Of a DNA stretch of 23,559 nucleotides, positions 15,880-23,460 are shown in pieces. The translations under genes and the position numbers were made by a program. The notes beneath the pieces were generated by a model. That model was not told the DNA's origin. It was given only the letters and a program-made list of their open reading frames with translations, and did no database searches. The first letter of the stretch is position 1. Every line of letters begins with the position of its first letter. Origin of the DNA: JAWLHA01 sp041690535 (GTDB lineage Bacteria; Pseudomonadota; Gammaproteobacteria; Thiohalomonadales; Thiohalomonadaceae); NCBI GenBank assembly GCA_041690535.1, contig JAWLHA010000063.1, forward strand, positions 1 through 23,559, given 5' to 3'.

Positions 15880-17751
15880 ATGAACACCATGCAACCTGAA
15901 TCGCGTCGGATGCCGGTGGCCCTCGCTATTGTGGCCCTGACTTGCGCGGGCACTGCTCAAGCGGCCGAATACTGGCTGTGCGCCAAGGAAACCACGATCA
16001 CCATGCCCGATGACGAGGAGGTCGTCATGTGGGGTTTTGCCGCCGATACTGAAGGGTTCGGCGACAACTGCGCAGCCGAGCCGACGGTGCCCGGACCGCT
16101 GCTGGTGGTGCCGCATGATGAGGCCGGACTCATCGTTCACTTGTCCAATCGCCTCCCGGCGGCGACGTCTATCGTCATCCCCGGGCAGATGATCGGCTTG
16201 AACTCGGCCCCGGTGATGTTCACGCCCGAAGGTGACAGCCGCCCGCGCGTTCGCTCTTTCACCGCCGAAACCGCTGCGAACGGTGGAACTGCGACCTACA
16301 CCTGGGGCAACCTCCAGCCGGGTACCTACCTCTACCACAGCGGCACTCACCCGCAGATCCAGGTGCAGATGGGTCTGTACGGCGCCATGAAACACGATGC
16401 GGGCGCGGGCCGGGCCTATTCGGGCGTCGCGTTCGATCATGAGGCTCTATTGCTGTTCAGCGAAATCGATCCGGTGATCCATGCGGCAGTCGCTGTGGAT
16501 GATTACGGCCCTGGCAAGGGCATCACCAGCACCGTGGATTATGCGCCCCGGTACTTCCTGGTGAACGGCCGGCCGCACACCGACGATACGGCCCCCATAA
16601 CCGTGGGCCGCGTCGGCGAGCGGAGCCTGATTCGCCTCCTCAACGCGGGGCTGAGGACCCATGTGCCGGTGCTCAACGGTCAGCACCTGAGTCTCGTGGC
16701 GGAGGACGGCAAGCCCTACCCCTACGCGCGAGAGCAGTATTCGGTGACGCTGCCCGCACTGAAGACGGTGGACGCGATCCTCACCCCGGTGAGTGTCGGA
16801 GCTCTTCCCATCTTCGACCGGCGCCTTGACCGCGGCATGCTGGCCTATCTGGCGGTGGCTGCGAGTGACGGCGTCCTGCTGGCGAGAGACGACCGTTACA
16901 GTGTCGGGAAGAATCAGTCTCTGACTGTGGGGATGCCGGGCGTGCTCGCCAACGATGATCCCGCCAGCGATGTCGAGGCACGTCCTGTTGCCGATCCCCA
17001 TTACGGCGAACTGACGCTGAGTCCCGAGGGCGGGTTCAGCTACACACCCTACAGCGGTTACTCGGGGGGGGACAGTTTCACCTATCGGACGCACCGTGGC
17101 GAAGAGAGCAGTAACATCGCGACCGTCACGATCACGATTGTGAATCATGCGCCTGAAGTCATCGATCACGCTTGGTCGGTGGACGCCGGCGGCTCGCTGA
17201 ACGTGACAACATCTGAGGGGGTGCTGAGCGGGGCGAGCGATGCCGACGGCGACGGGCTCACCGCCGAGCTCGTCAGTGGCCCGAGCGCGGGCACTTTGAT
17301 GCTCGACCCCGACGGCAGCTTTAGTTACGCCGCGCCCGCGACCGCAGGCACCTACACCTTCAGTTACCGCGCCAGCGACGGTGAGCTCGCCAGCGCGCCC
17401 GCCACCGGGACCCTCTCTGTTATCGCGGCCACGCTCAACACCGCGCCCGTCGCGGTGGACGACAAGGCCGCAGCCCTGGTGTGGAAGAAGAACGCTCTTC
17501 CCACCACCGTCGTGATCGACGTGCTCAACAACGATTACGACCCCGACGCCCCCAGCAACACCATTGCCCGCGGCACAGTCTCTGTTGTGACCCAGCCGAA
17601 CAAGGGCGGCACGGTGGCGGTCGACGATGACGGCAACGTGAGCTACACGCCGAAGCAGAACTTCAGGGGCTCGGAGAACTTCACCTACACCGTGGAGGAC
17701 ACCCTGGGGGCCGTCTCGAACCGCGCCACGGTCACCGTGAACGTAAAGTGA
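15880..17751 (+). CDS. Multicopper oxidase-like protein 3, copper-dead, with three Ig-like tail domains
   Basis: 623 aa; GGGAG precedes the ATG; signal peptide probably cut near Ala28. Residues about 35-325 are a two-domain cupredoxin unit paralogous to the two preceding proteins. Domain 1 has TSIVIPG in place of HxxHxHG and YHSGTHPQIQVQMGL in place of the type-1 loop. Domain 2 has RTHVPVLNGQH where protein 2 has LHPFHTHG, and it lacks the final HSH motif. No complete copper site remains. Three Ig-like/cadherin-like modules follow (about 333-422, 423-517, 520-623), with NDxDPD-type acidic motifs that may bind calcium. The last two closely resemble the two tail modules of the subtilase downstream. 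A structural subunit or surface-anchoring role is likely. Confidence 0.82.
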   Translation: MNTMQPESRRMPVALAIVALTCAGTAQAAEYWLCAKETTITMPDDEEVVMWGFAADTEGFGDNCAAEPTVPGPLLVVPHDEAGLIVHLSNRLPAATSIVIPGQMIGLNSAPVMFTPEGDSRPRVRSFTAETAANGGTATYTWGNLQPGTYLYHSGTHPQIQVQMGLYGAMKHDAGAGRAYSGVAFDHEALLLFSEIDPVIHAAVAVDDYGPGKGITSTVDYAPRYFLVNGRPHTDDTAPITVGRVGERSLIRLLNAGLRTHVPVLNGQHLSLVAEDGKPYPYAREQYSVTLPALKTVDAILTPVSVGALPIFDRRLDRGMLAYLAVAASDGVLLARDDRYSVGKNQSLTVGMPGVLANDDPASDVEARPVADPHYGELTLSPEGGFSYTPYSGYSGGDSFTYRTHRGEESSNIATVTITIVNHAPEVIDHAWSVDAGGSLNVTTSEGVLSGASDADGDGLTAELVSGPSAGTLMLDPDGSFSYAAPATAGTYTFSYRASDGELASAPATGTLSVIAATLNTAPVAVDDKAAALVWKKNALPTTVVIDVLNNDYDPDAPSNTIARGTVSVVTQPNKGGTVAVDDDGNVSYTPKQNFRGSENFTYTVEDTLGAVSNRATVTVNVK

Positions 17752-17768
17752 CGGGGAGGATGCCTTTG

Positions 17769-18248
17769 ATGAGCAGGACGCCTGTACGACACCCACTCCC
17801 CTCGCTTCTCCTTGCCGGCGCGCTCGGGGCGGCCACCCTCCCGCTGGGAGGGTACGCCGCCGTCCCGGGACCTGTAGTGGAATTGCCGCCGCCCACCGCC
17901 GAGGCCGAAACGGAAGGGGCGTTGGGCCTGGGCGTCGAGTTGCTTGGGCTCCGGCCCTCTGCGGCTGGCTATTTGCTCGACTTGCGCTACAGGGTGGTCG
18001 ATCCGGAAAAGGCCGCCCCCCTGCTGGATCGCAAACTCCAGCCCTACCTGCGGGACGAGGCTACCGGCGCGAAGCTGTTCGTGCCCGTGGCCGCCAAAGT
18101 GGGGGCGCTGCGCAAGACCGGCGGCGTGCCCAAGGCGGGGCAGACCTATGCCATGTTGTTCGCCAATCCGGGCAAGTACCTGGCGTCGGGCGCGGAGGTG
18201 ACGCTGGTGATCGGTGAGCGCCAGGTGAGGGGGCTCACCGTGCAATGA
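17769..18248 (+). CDS. Small secreted protein of unknown function
   Basis: 159 aa from ATG 17769, chosen because GGGGAGG lies nine bases upstream (ATG 17760 directly abuts it; GTG 17748 overlaps the previous stop). A signal peptide is clear (PSLLLAGALGAATLPLGGYA, cut near Ala30). The mature part is a roughly 130-aa, probably beta-rich domain with no cysteine pair, heme motif or metal motif that I can see. I do not recognise the family. Its place between the oxidase subunits and the protease suggests an accessory subunit or an assembly or inhibitor factor, but nothing in the sequence proves this. Confidence 0.75.
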   Translation: MSRTPVRHPLPSLLLAGALGAATLPLGGYAAVPGPVVELPPPTAEAETEGALGLGVELLGLRPSAAGYLLDLRYRVVDPEKAAPLLDRKLQPYLRDEATGAKLFVPVAAKVGALRKTGGVPKAGQTYAMLFANPGKYLASGAEVTLVIGERQVRGLTVQ

Positions 18249-18258
18249 AGGGAGCGGC

Positions 18259-18288
18259 GTGGGCACAACCGTTGATGGTTATGTCCAC
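18259..18288 (+). promoter_or_regulatory. Intercistronic stem-loop upstream of the subtilase gene
   Basis: GTGGGCACAACC pairs with GGTTATGTCCAC around a 6-base loop (11 of 12 positions pair, one as G-T). It sits in the 75-bp gap, the longest inside the operon. No T-run follows. It may be an RNA processing or stability element. Confidence 0.4.
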
Positions 18289-18323
18289 CCGCGTGAGGTT
18301 CCCACGAGCTGATGGGGTAGAGC

Positions 18324-20282
18324 ATGAGCAGGTTTGGACGTACCCGTAACCGCGCCGCGACGGCGCTCACCGCTGCGCTTGCCTGGGGGGCGAGCACCGA
18401 TGCACTGGCCGGGGTGCTCTCGGAGGATATCAAACAGGCAATGTCGGGCCGGGGAGGCGGTGACATCCTGCCGGTCATCATCACCTTTGTCGATCGCGTT
18501 GACCTGGCGCCATTTCGCGCGGGGGACCGCCGCGCCCGCAGTGCGGCGCTGATCACGGCGCTGCAAGAGAGGGCGGCACAAACCCAGGGGCCGGTGGCGG
18601 CCTTGCTGCAGGCGCACGGGGCGCGGGGCCTGCGCCAGTTGTGGGTGAACAACAGTCTGGCGGCGGAAGTGCCGGTGTCGGTGATCGCCAGGCTGGAGCG
18701 GATAACGGGAATCGAAAACGTGCGCCTCGATGCCGTGGTGGCGGCTCCGGTGAGCGACGAGGAGGCCGCCGCGGCACCGGAGTGGAACATTCTCGCCATC
18801 GGGGCCCCTGCTCTGTGGGCGCGGGGATTCACCGGCGCAGGGACGGTGGTGGCCAACATGGACAGTGGGGTGGATGCGAGCCATCCGGACCTCGCCGGCG
18901 CCTGGCGCGGCGGGAGCAACAGCTGGTACGACCCCAACGGTGAACATGTCACCCCCCATGACCGGCTCGGCCACGGCACCCAGACCATGGGCCTCATGGT
19001 AGGGGGGACGAGCGGCGGCAGCGCGGTCGGCGTAGCCCCCGGGGCTCAATGGGTCGCGGTGAAGATCTTTAACGACGCGGGTTATGCCACCTTGAGCGGG
19101 ATCCATTCTGGCTTCCAGTGGCTGCTCGATCCGGACGGCGATCCCGCCACGGCCGATGCACCGGACGTGGTGAACAACTCTTGGGGGCTGCACAACAGCG
19201 GCGGCTGCAACCTGGAGTTCAATACCGACATGGAGGTGGCCAAGGCGGCAGGGATCAGTGTGGTGTTCTCCGGCGGCAACAGCGGTCCTGCACCGCTCAC
19301 CAGCGAGAGCCCGGCCAACAACCCCGCCGCGGTGGGTGTGGGCGCGGTGGACAGCGCGTTGGCACTGGCCGGCTTCAGCAGCCATGGGCCATCCGCATGC
19401 GACGGCACCTGGTTTCCCGAGCTCACGGCGCCGGGAATGGAGGTGAGGACCACGGACCTCTCCTTCGGTGGCCTGCCGCTCTATGCGACGGTGTCGGGGA
19501 CCTCGTTCGCGGCCCCGCACGTCTCGGGTGCCCTCGCGCTGCTCACCCAGGCGTTCCCGGAGGCGGAGGTGACGGAGCTGGCCGCGGCCCTGATGCAAAG
19601 CGCACGCGATCAGGGGCTCACCGGGCCGGACAATAGCTACGGCTACGGCCTGCTGGACGTGGCTGCCGCCTACGAGGCCCTCGCCGCGCAGTCGCCGGCG
19701 CCCCCCGTGAACACCGCCCCAACCGCGGGCGACGATCTCTACAGTGTTCAGGCAGGGGTCACCTTGAGCGTGACCGCGCCCGGTCTGCTCGGCAATGACA
19801 GCGATCCCGACGGCGATGCACTCACGGCACAGTTGGTTTCGCCACCCTCCGGCGGCACCGTGATGCTCAATGCCGACGGCTCTTTCAGTTACACGCCCGG
19901 CGCGGGTACCACCGCCGACGCCTTCAGTTATCGCGCGAGTGACGGTGATCTCGTCAGCGACACCGCGCAGGTGGCGATCACGGTGGTGGCCAATACCTCG
20001 CCGGTGGCGGTCGACGACACTGCCGCCACCCGCAGGAACACTGCCACGGCTGTTGCGGTGCTCGCCAACGACTATGACCCGGACGGGGATCTCGCACCGA
20101 CCACGGTGAGCCTTGTCACCCTGCCGAACAAGGGCGGGAAGGCGACACCCAACAGCGATGGGACCGTGAGTTACCGCCCCAAGTCGGGTTTCACCGGAAC
20201 GGAGACCTTCGCCTACACCGTGAGGGACGACTCCGGTGCGCTTTCCAACAAGGCAACGGTGACCGTCACCGTGACCAAATAG
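18324..20282 (+). CDS. Exported S8 subtilisin-like serine protease with two Ig-like tail domains
   Basis: 652 aa. Signal peptide likely cut near Ala29. An I9-type propeptide covers about 45-140. The catalytic domain (about 150-455) has the triad Asp180 (NMDSGVDASHPDL), His217 (GHGTQTMG) and Ser394 (SGTSFAAPHVSGALAL), with oxyanion Asn319 (SGGNSG). All key residues are present, so it should be active after propeptide removal. Two Ig-like modules (about 463-556 and 558-651) carry NDxDPDGD motifs and close with VTVTVTK. They are near-duplicates of the last two modules of oxidase-like protein 3. The protease may mature the giant protein or the oxidases, or be attached to the same surface structure through the shared modules. 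No strong Shine-Dalgarno site is visible (GGGTAGAGC before ATG). Confidence 0.92.
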   Translation: MSRFGRTRNRAATALTAALAWGASTDALAGVLSEDIKQAMSGRGGGDILPVIITFVDRVDLAPFRAGDRRARSAALITALQERAAQTQGPVAALLQAHGARGLRQLWVNNSLAAEVPVSVIARLERITGIENVRLDAVVAAPVSDEEAAAAPEWNILAIGAPALWARGFTGAGTVVANMDSGVDASHPDLAGAWRGGSNSWYDPNGEHVTPHDRLGHGTQTMGLMVGGTSGGSAVGVAPGAQWVAVKIFNDAGYATLSGIHSGFQWLLDPDGDPATADAPDVVNNSWGLHNSGGCNLEFNTDMEVAKAAGISVVFSGGNSGPAPLTSESPANNPAAVGVGAVDSALALAGFSSHGPSACDGTWFPELTAPGMEVRTTDLSFGGLPLYATVSGTSFAAPHVSGALALLTQAFPEAEVTELAAALMQSARDQGLTGPDNSYGYGLLDVAAAYEALAAQSPAPPVNTAPTAGDDLYSVQAGVTLSVTAPGLLGNDSDPDGDALTAQLVSPPSGGTVMLNADGSFSYTPGAGTTADAFSYRASDGDLVSDTAQVAITVVANTSPVAVDDTAATRRNTATAVAVLANDYDPDGDLAPTTVSLVTLPNKGGKATPNSDGTVSYRPKSGFTGTETFAYTVRDDSGALSNKATVTVTVTK

Positions 20283-20341
20283 CAGCCGTCAACGTTCAGC
20301 CCGATCCCCCGCCAGGCAACTGGCACCGCAAGGAGAGAGAG

Positions 20342-21019
20342 ATGCGCAACAAAGTGAATTCACAACTGACTCGCAGCCCCCACTGGGGCGCGGTGCTCAT
20401 CGGCGTGGCAATGTCGACGGCGGCACCGGCCGGCGAACACGCCCATCACCACGGCATGCACCACCACCCAGGCGGCGTGGATCACAGCATGCACGCCCTG
20501 CCTGCGCAGGGCGCCCTCACGCGCACTACGGCCCGTTACAAGGTACCGGCGGTGGTGCTGAAGGGGAGCGGCGGCGAGGCCATTGACCTGCGTGCGGCCC
20601 TGGGCGATGGGCCGGTGATGGTGAATTTCATCTTCACCAGCTGTACCACCATCTGCCCGCCCATGACCGCCACCTTCGCCGCGGTGCAGCAGCGGCTGTC
20701 CGCTGAAACCGCTTCGCTGCGCATGGTCTCCATCTCCATCGATCCGGAATACGACACGCCCGCGCGCCTGGAGGACTACGCAGAGCGGTTTGGGGCGAAG
20801 CCCGGCTGGCAGTTTCTCACCGGCAGCGTGGAGGACTCCGTGGCGGTGCAGCGCGCCTTCGGCGTCTACCGCGGTAGCAAGATGAATCATGCCCCCGTGA
20901 CCTTGTTGCGGGCCGGGGCAGATGCACCGTGGGTCCGCATTGAGGGTTTCGCCAGCGCGACGGATCTGCTGCAGGAGGTACGGCGGCTGACGCCCGGGAA
21001 GGTGGCAATGGGTCGATGA
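20342..21019 (+). CDS. SCO1/SenC-family copper chaperone with His-rich N terminus
   Basis: 225 aa; AAGGAGAGAGAG precedes the ATG. SCO proteins are thioredoxin-fold proteins that bind Cu and load copper enzymes in the periplasm. The copper site is visible: Cys101-Thr-Thr-Ile-Cys105 (FTSCTTICPPM) and distal His183 (KMNHAPVTL). An N-terminal hydrophobic stretch (about 15-29) is a signal or anchor. Directly after it lies a His/Met-rich segment (about 31-51, with HAHHHGMHHH), unusual in length and suited to hold extra copper. Its place in the operon points to copper delivery to the oxidase proteins rather than to cytochrome oxidase; no cox genes are nearby. Confidence 0.92.
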   Translation: MRNKVNSQLTRSPHWGAVLIGVAMSTAAPAGEHAHHHGMHHHPGGVDHSMHALPAQGALTRTTARYKVPAVVLKGSGGEAIDLRAALGDGPVMVNFIFTSCTTICPPMTATFAAVQQRLSAETASLRMVSISIDPEYDTPARLEDYAERFGAKPGWQFLTGSVEDSVAVQRAFGVYRGSKMNHAPVTLLRAGADAPWVRIEGFASATDLLQEVRRLTPGKVAMGR

Positions 21020-21058
21020 GGGTTGCAGACGCAGGCTGACTTGAAAACGGAGCGGCAG

Positions 21059-22711
21059 ATGTTGGGGACAGGGATTGCCATCGGCGCATTGCGCTGGACG
21101 TTAATGTTGGGTGTGGCGCTCGCCCCGTGGGCAGGCCCTGACGCCGCGGATTCCACGACCGGGCGCTCACCTCACGACCTGCTGCGCCTGGGTGAGCAGA
21201 TCTACCTGAAAGGGGTAGGGGTCTCGGGGGAGCCGTTACGCGCGTGGCTGCGCGGCGGTGTCCCGCTTCACCAAGGCCAGGCCGCCTGCGTGACCTGTCA
21301 CCGGCCCAGCGGATGGGGTTCGGGGGAGGGGCAAACGGTGGCGTTGCCGGTGAACGGCACGGCACTCTATCAGCCGCGTGATGCCAGTGTTCCGCAGCTC
21401 GCCTATCTGGCGGCCAAGGCCGCGCGTCGGCCCGCCTACACCGACGCCACCCTGGCGCGGGCGATTCGCGAGGGGGTGGATGCGGCGGGGAGCCCCCTTG
21501 CTGATCCAATGCCCCGCTATGCCCTGGACGATGACGAGATCGCCGCCCTCACCGCCTATCTCAAAACACTCTCCGCCACACCCGCGCCGGGGGTGGACGA
21601 ACAGGCCATTCATTTTGCCACCGTGGTGAGCGAGGCGGTGTCGCCGGCGAAATGCCGGGCCATGCTTGATGTGCTGGAGGCCTTTGTGCGCGACAAGAAC
21701 GCGGGTACGCGGTATGAGACCCGCCGCGCCGAGCGTGGGCCGTGGACCATGAAGGAGTATCAGGCCTATCGCGCCTGGCACTTGCATGTTTGGGAGCTGC
21801 ACGGGTCGCCCGAGACCTGGGCGCAACAACTTGCCATGCATTACGAGCGCCAGCCCGTGTTTGCGGTGCTGAGCGGGTTGGTTGACGGCAGGTGGCAACC
21901 CGTTCACAGCTTCTGTGAAGAAAACCGTATCCCTTGCCTTTTTCCCAACACGGATTTGCCCGTGATCGAGGAGTCCGATTTCTACTCCCTCTACTTCTCC
22001 AAGGGCATGAGCCTCGAGGCGGAGGTACTGGCCCGGCACTGGGCGGCGGAGGGGGCGGGAGGTGCGGTGATCCAGGTGATCGGCGACGACGCAGAAGGGG
22101 TGGCCGGCGCTGAGGCGCTGCGCCGCGCACTGACGCAACAGGGCGTCGTCGTGCGTGATGTGAGGTTTGAGCGCAATGGGGCGGGTGGAGCCTTCTGGCG
22201 CGGTCTGTTGCAGGACAGTCGCGATGGGCGTCTGGTGCTCTGGCTCCGCGATGCGGATCTGCAGTCGCTCGCTCCCTGGGCGGATGCGCTCCAACAGGTG
22301 GTCATTTCCTCGACGCTTCAGGGGCGCTGGCCGCAGGTGCCTCACGCGCTCGACGGCAAGATCCTGGTCGTACATCCGTTCGTATTGCCTGAAAACAGGG
22401 GTCAGCAGCTGAGCCGCGTGCGTGCCTGGATGCGCCAGAAGCGCATCGCCTCGGGTGACGAGCGTATCCAGGCGAATGCCTATTTCGTGGCGACGGTGGC
22501 CGCCGACGGTCTGATGAAGATCGCCAACATCTTCTCGCGCGAGTACTTCGTTGAACGCATTGAGGATATGATGGACGATGCTCTCACCCGATCGCTCTAC
22601 CCGCGTGTCAGCCTCGCTCCCGGCCAGCGCTTTGTTTCCAAAGGGGGCTATGTGTTCATGCTCTCCTCGGACGGCGTGGTGAGGCCCAAAGGAGGCTGGA
22701 TCGTCCCGTGA
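21059..22711 (+). CDS. Exported cytochrome c fused to a periplasmic-binding-protein-like domain
   Basis: 550 aa from ATG 21059, which has GGAG six bases upstream and gives a normal signal peptide (LMLGVALAPWAG). A TTG at 21023 would add 12 residues. The N-terminal part (about 38-172) is a mono-heme cytochrome c: CVTCH at 77-81, and a probable axial Met at 151 (DPMPRY). The rest (about 185-550) resembles type-I periplasmic binding proteins of the branched-chain amino acid/ABC-substrate type (for example FAVLSGLVDG...PVHSFCEENRIPCLFPN and FYSLYFSKGMSLEAEVLARH). There is no permease or ATPase nearby, so the binding domain probably senses or docks something rather than feeding a transporter. It could pass electrons between the copper oxidase and the respiratory chain. 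Last gene of the operon. Confidence 0.82.
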   Translation: MLGTGIAIGALRWTLMLGVALAPWAGPDAADSTTGRSPHDLLRLGEQIYLKGVGVSGEPLRAWLRGGVPLHQGQAACVTCHRPSGWGSGEGQTVALPVNGTALYQPRDASVPQLAYLAAKAARRPAYTDATLARAIREGVDAAGSPLADPMPRYALDDDEIAALTAYLKTLSATPAPGVDEQAIHFATVVSEAVSPAKCRAMLDVLEAFVRDKNAGTRYETRRAERGPWTMKEYQAYRAWHLHVWELHGSPETWAQQLAMHYERQPVFAVLSGLVDGRWQPVHSFCEENRIPCLFPNTDLPVIEESDFYSLYFSKGMSLEAEVLARHWAAEGAGGAVIQVIGDDAEGVAGAEALRRALTQQGVVVRDVRFERNGAGGAFWRGLLQDSRDGRLVLWLRDADLQSLAPWADALQQVVISSTLQGRWPQVPHALDGKILVVHPFVLPENRGQQLSRVRAWMRQKRIASGDERIQANAYFVATVAADGLMKIANIFSREYFVERIEDMMDDALTRSLYPRVSLAPGQRFVSKGGYVFMLSSDGVVRPKGGWIVP

Positions 22712-22739
22712 TGAGGATCACAATGAGGGGGGACGGTAA

Positions 22740-22924
22740 CTAGAGCACCGAACAGATAAATCCGACGCCCAACATGTAGGGTGGATAAGCGCAGCGCATC
22801 CACCAAATCGACGCCGGTGGATGCGCTGCGCTTATCCACCCTACCTCGGTTCGCTACCCCCGCCACCTGCGGCGCAACTTGGCTGCGATTGGCGATCTTT
22901 CGGTTTACCTGTTCGGTGCTCTAG
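22740..22924. mobile_element. 185-bp MITE-like element with 21-bp terminal inverted repeats and CTAG ends
   Basis: CTAGAGCACCGAACAGATAA(A) at 22740-22760 matches the complement of 22904-22924 with one mismatch. CTAG at both outer ends may be a duplicated target, as in some IS5-type insertions, or part of the repeat. The interior holds the 29-bp REP-like palindrome pair (22776-22844) and no gene. It begins 28 bp after the stop of the cytochrome fusion gene and would form a large hairpin in the operon's mRNA, where it could serve as the transcript end. Confidence 0.75.
22776..22844. repeat. REP-like palindrome, second locus
   Basis: The 29-bp arms at 22776-22804 and 22816-22844 are perfect complements with an 11-bp loop. 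They are identical to the arms at 241-269 and 287-315. Both loci also share ACAT just outside one arm (ACATGTAGGG), so the mobile or replicated unit may be slightly longer than the arm. Confidence 0.85.
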
Positions 22925-22998
22925 TGCCCGCACGAAAACAGCAGATTGCCGACGGGCGTGGGCCGTGAACCCATTCAGCTCTCCCAGCAGTCCCTGGC

Positions 22999-23400
22999 TC
23001 AGCGGACAGTCGGCCGGCACTTCAGATTGTCCCTTAGCGTCTGCATCGGGTAGGTGTATCTATCGGCCCAGTCGCTGTGTCCGAGAAACTGACGGATCGT
23101 GCTGTGCTCGTTGGCCAAGTCCCGGATCCGGTCGTAGTCCGCATTGAGGGCCAAACGCAGGACCCCGAGCACCAGGATCTTCCATTGCGACATCCCGGGC
23201 CGACCGATGTCCGGGTCAACCGGTTCATTGCCGTCGTGCGGCCGCACCTCAGCAAGAATCGCGAAAACCCGGTCGCTCATCTCGGGCGTGGTGTAGATGT
23301 ACTGGAGCCCGCGCAGGATTTGCGGGATATCGGTTTTCAGGTGTGTTTTGTCCCTTCCCTTCTTGGCATCTTTGCGAGAGATCTGTATGCATGGTTCAGA
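22999..23400 (-). pseudogene. Truncated ISNCY-like transposase (N-terminal part)
   Basis: The minus frame from about 23400 to the stop at 22999 reads as the N-terminal region of an ISNCY (ISDol1-like) transposase: LQYIYTTPEMSDRVFAIL, GRPGMSQWKILVLGVLRLAL, NADYDRIRDLANEHSTIRQF and LGHSDW. Such proteins are usually over 400 aa; here the similarity stops near 23010 and a stop follows after a few unrelated residues. The first ATG is at 23280, but family-like sequence begins upstream of it (LKTDIPQILRG) with no ordinary start codon, so the 5' end also seems damaged. The catalytic DDE part is missing. It is a non-functional remnant. The family name is from memory of the motif pattern. Confidence 0.7.
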
Positions 23401-23407
23401 ACAGCTC

Positions 23408-23460
23408 AGGGTGAACGCATACTAACGTCACGGCCGTGCTGTGAGCGATGTAAGTCCTTG
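23408..23460. repeat. Partial copy of the 75-bp miniature element
   Basis: Read on the plus strand, this matches the complement of the miniature element at 3547-3621: one arm (AGGGTGAACGCATACT, slightly diverged) and the core, identical over 32 bp (23429-23460 versus 3567-3598). The second arm is not recognisable. It lies directly upstream of the transposase remnant, where an insertion sequence end would be expected. Confidence 0.8.
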
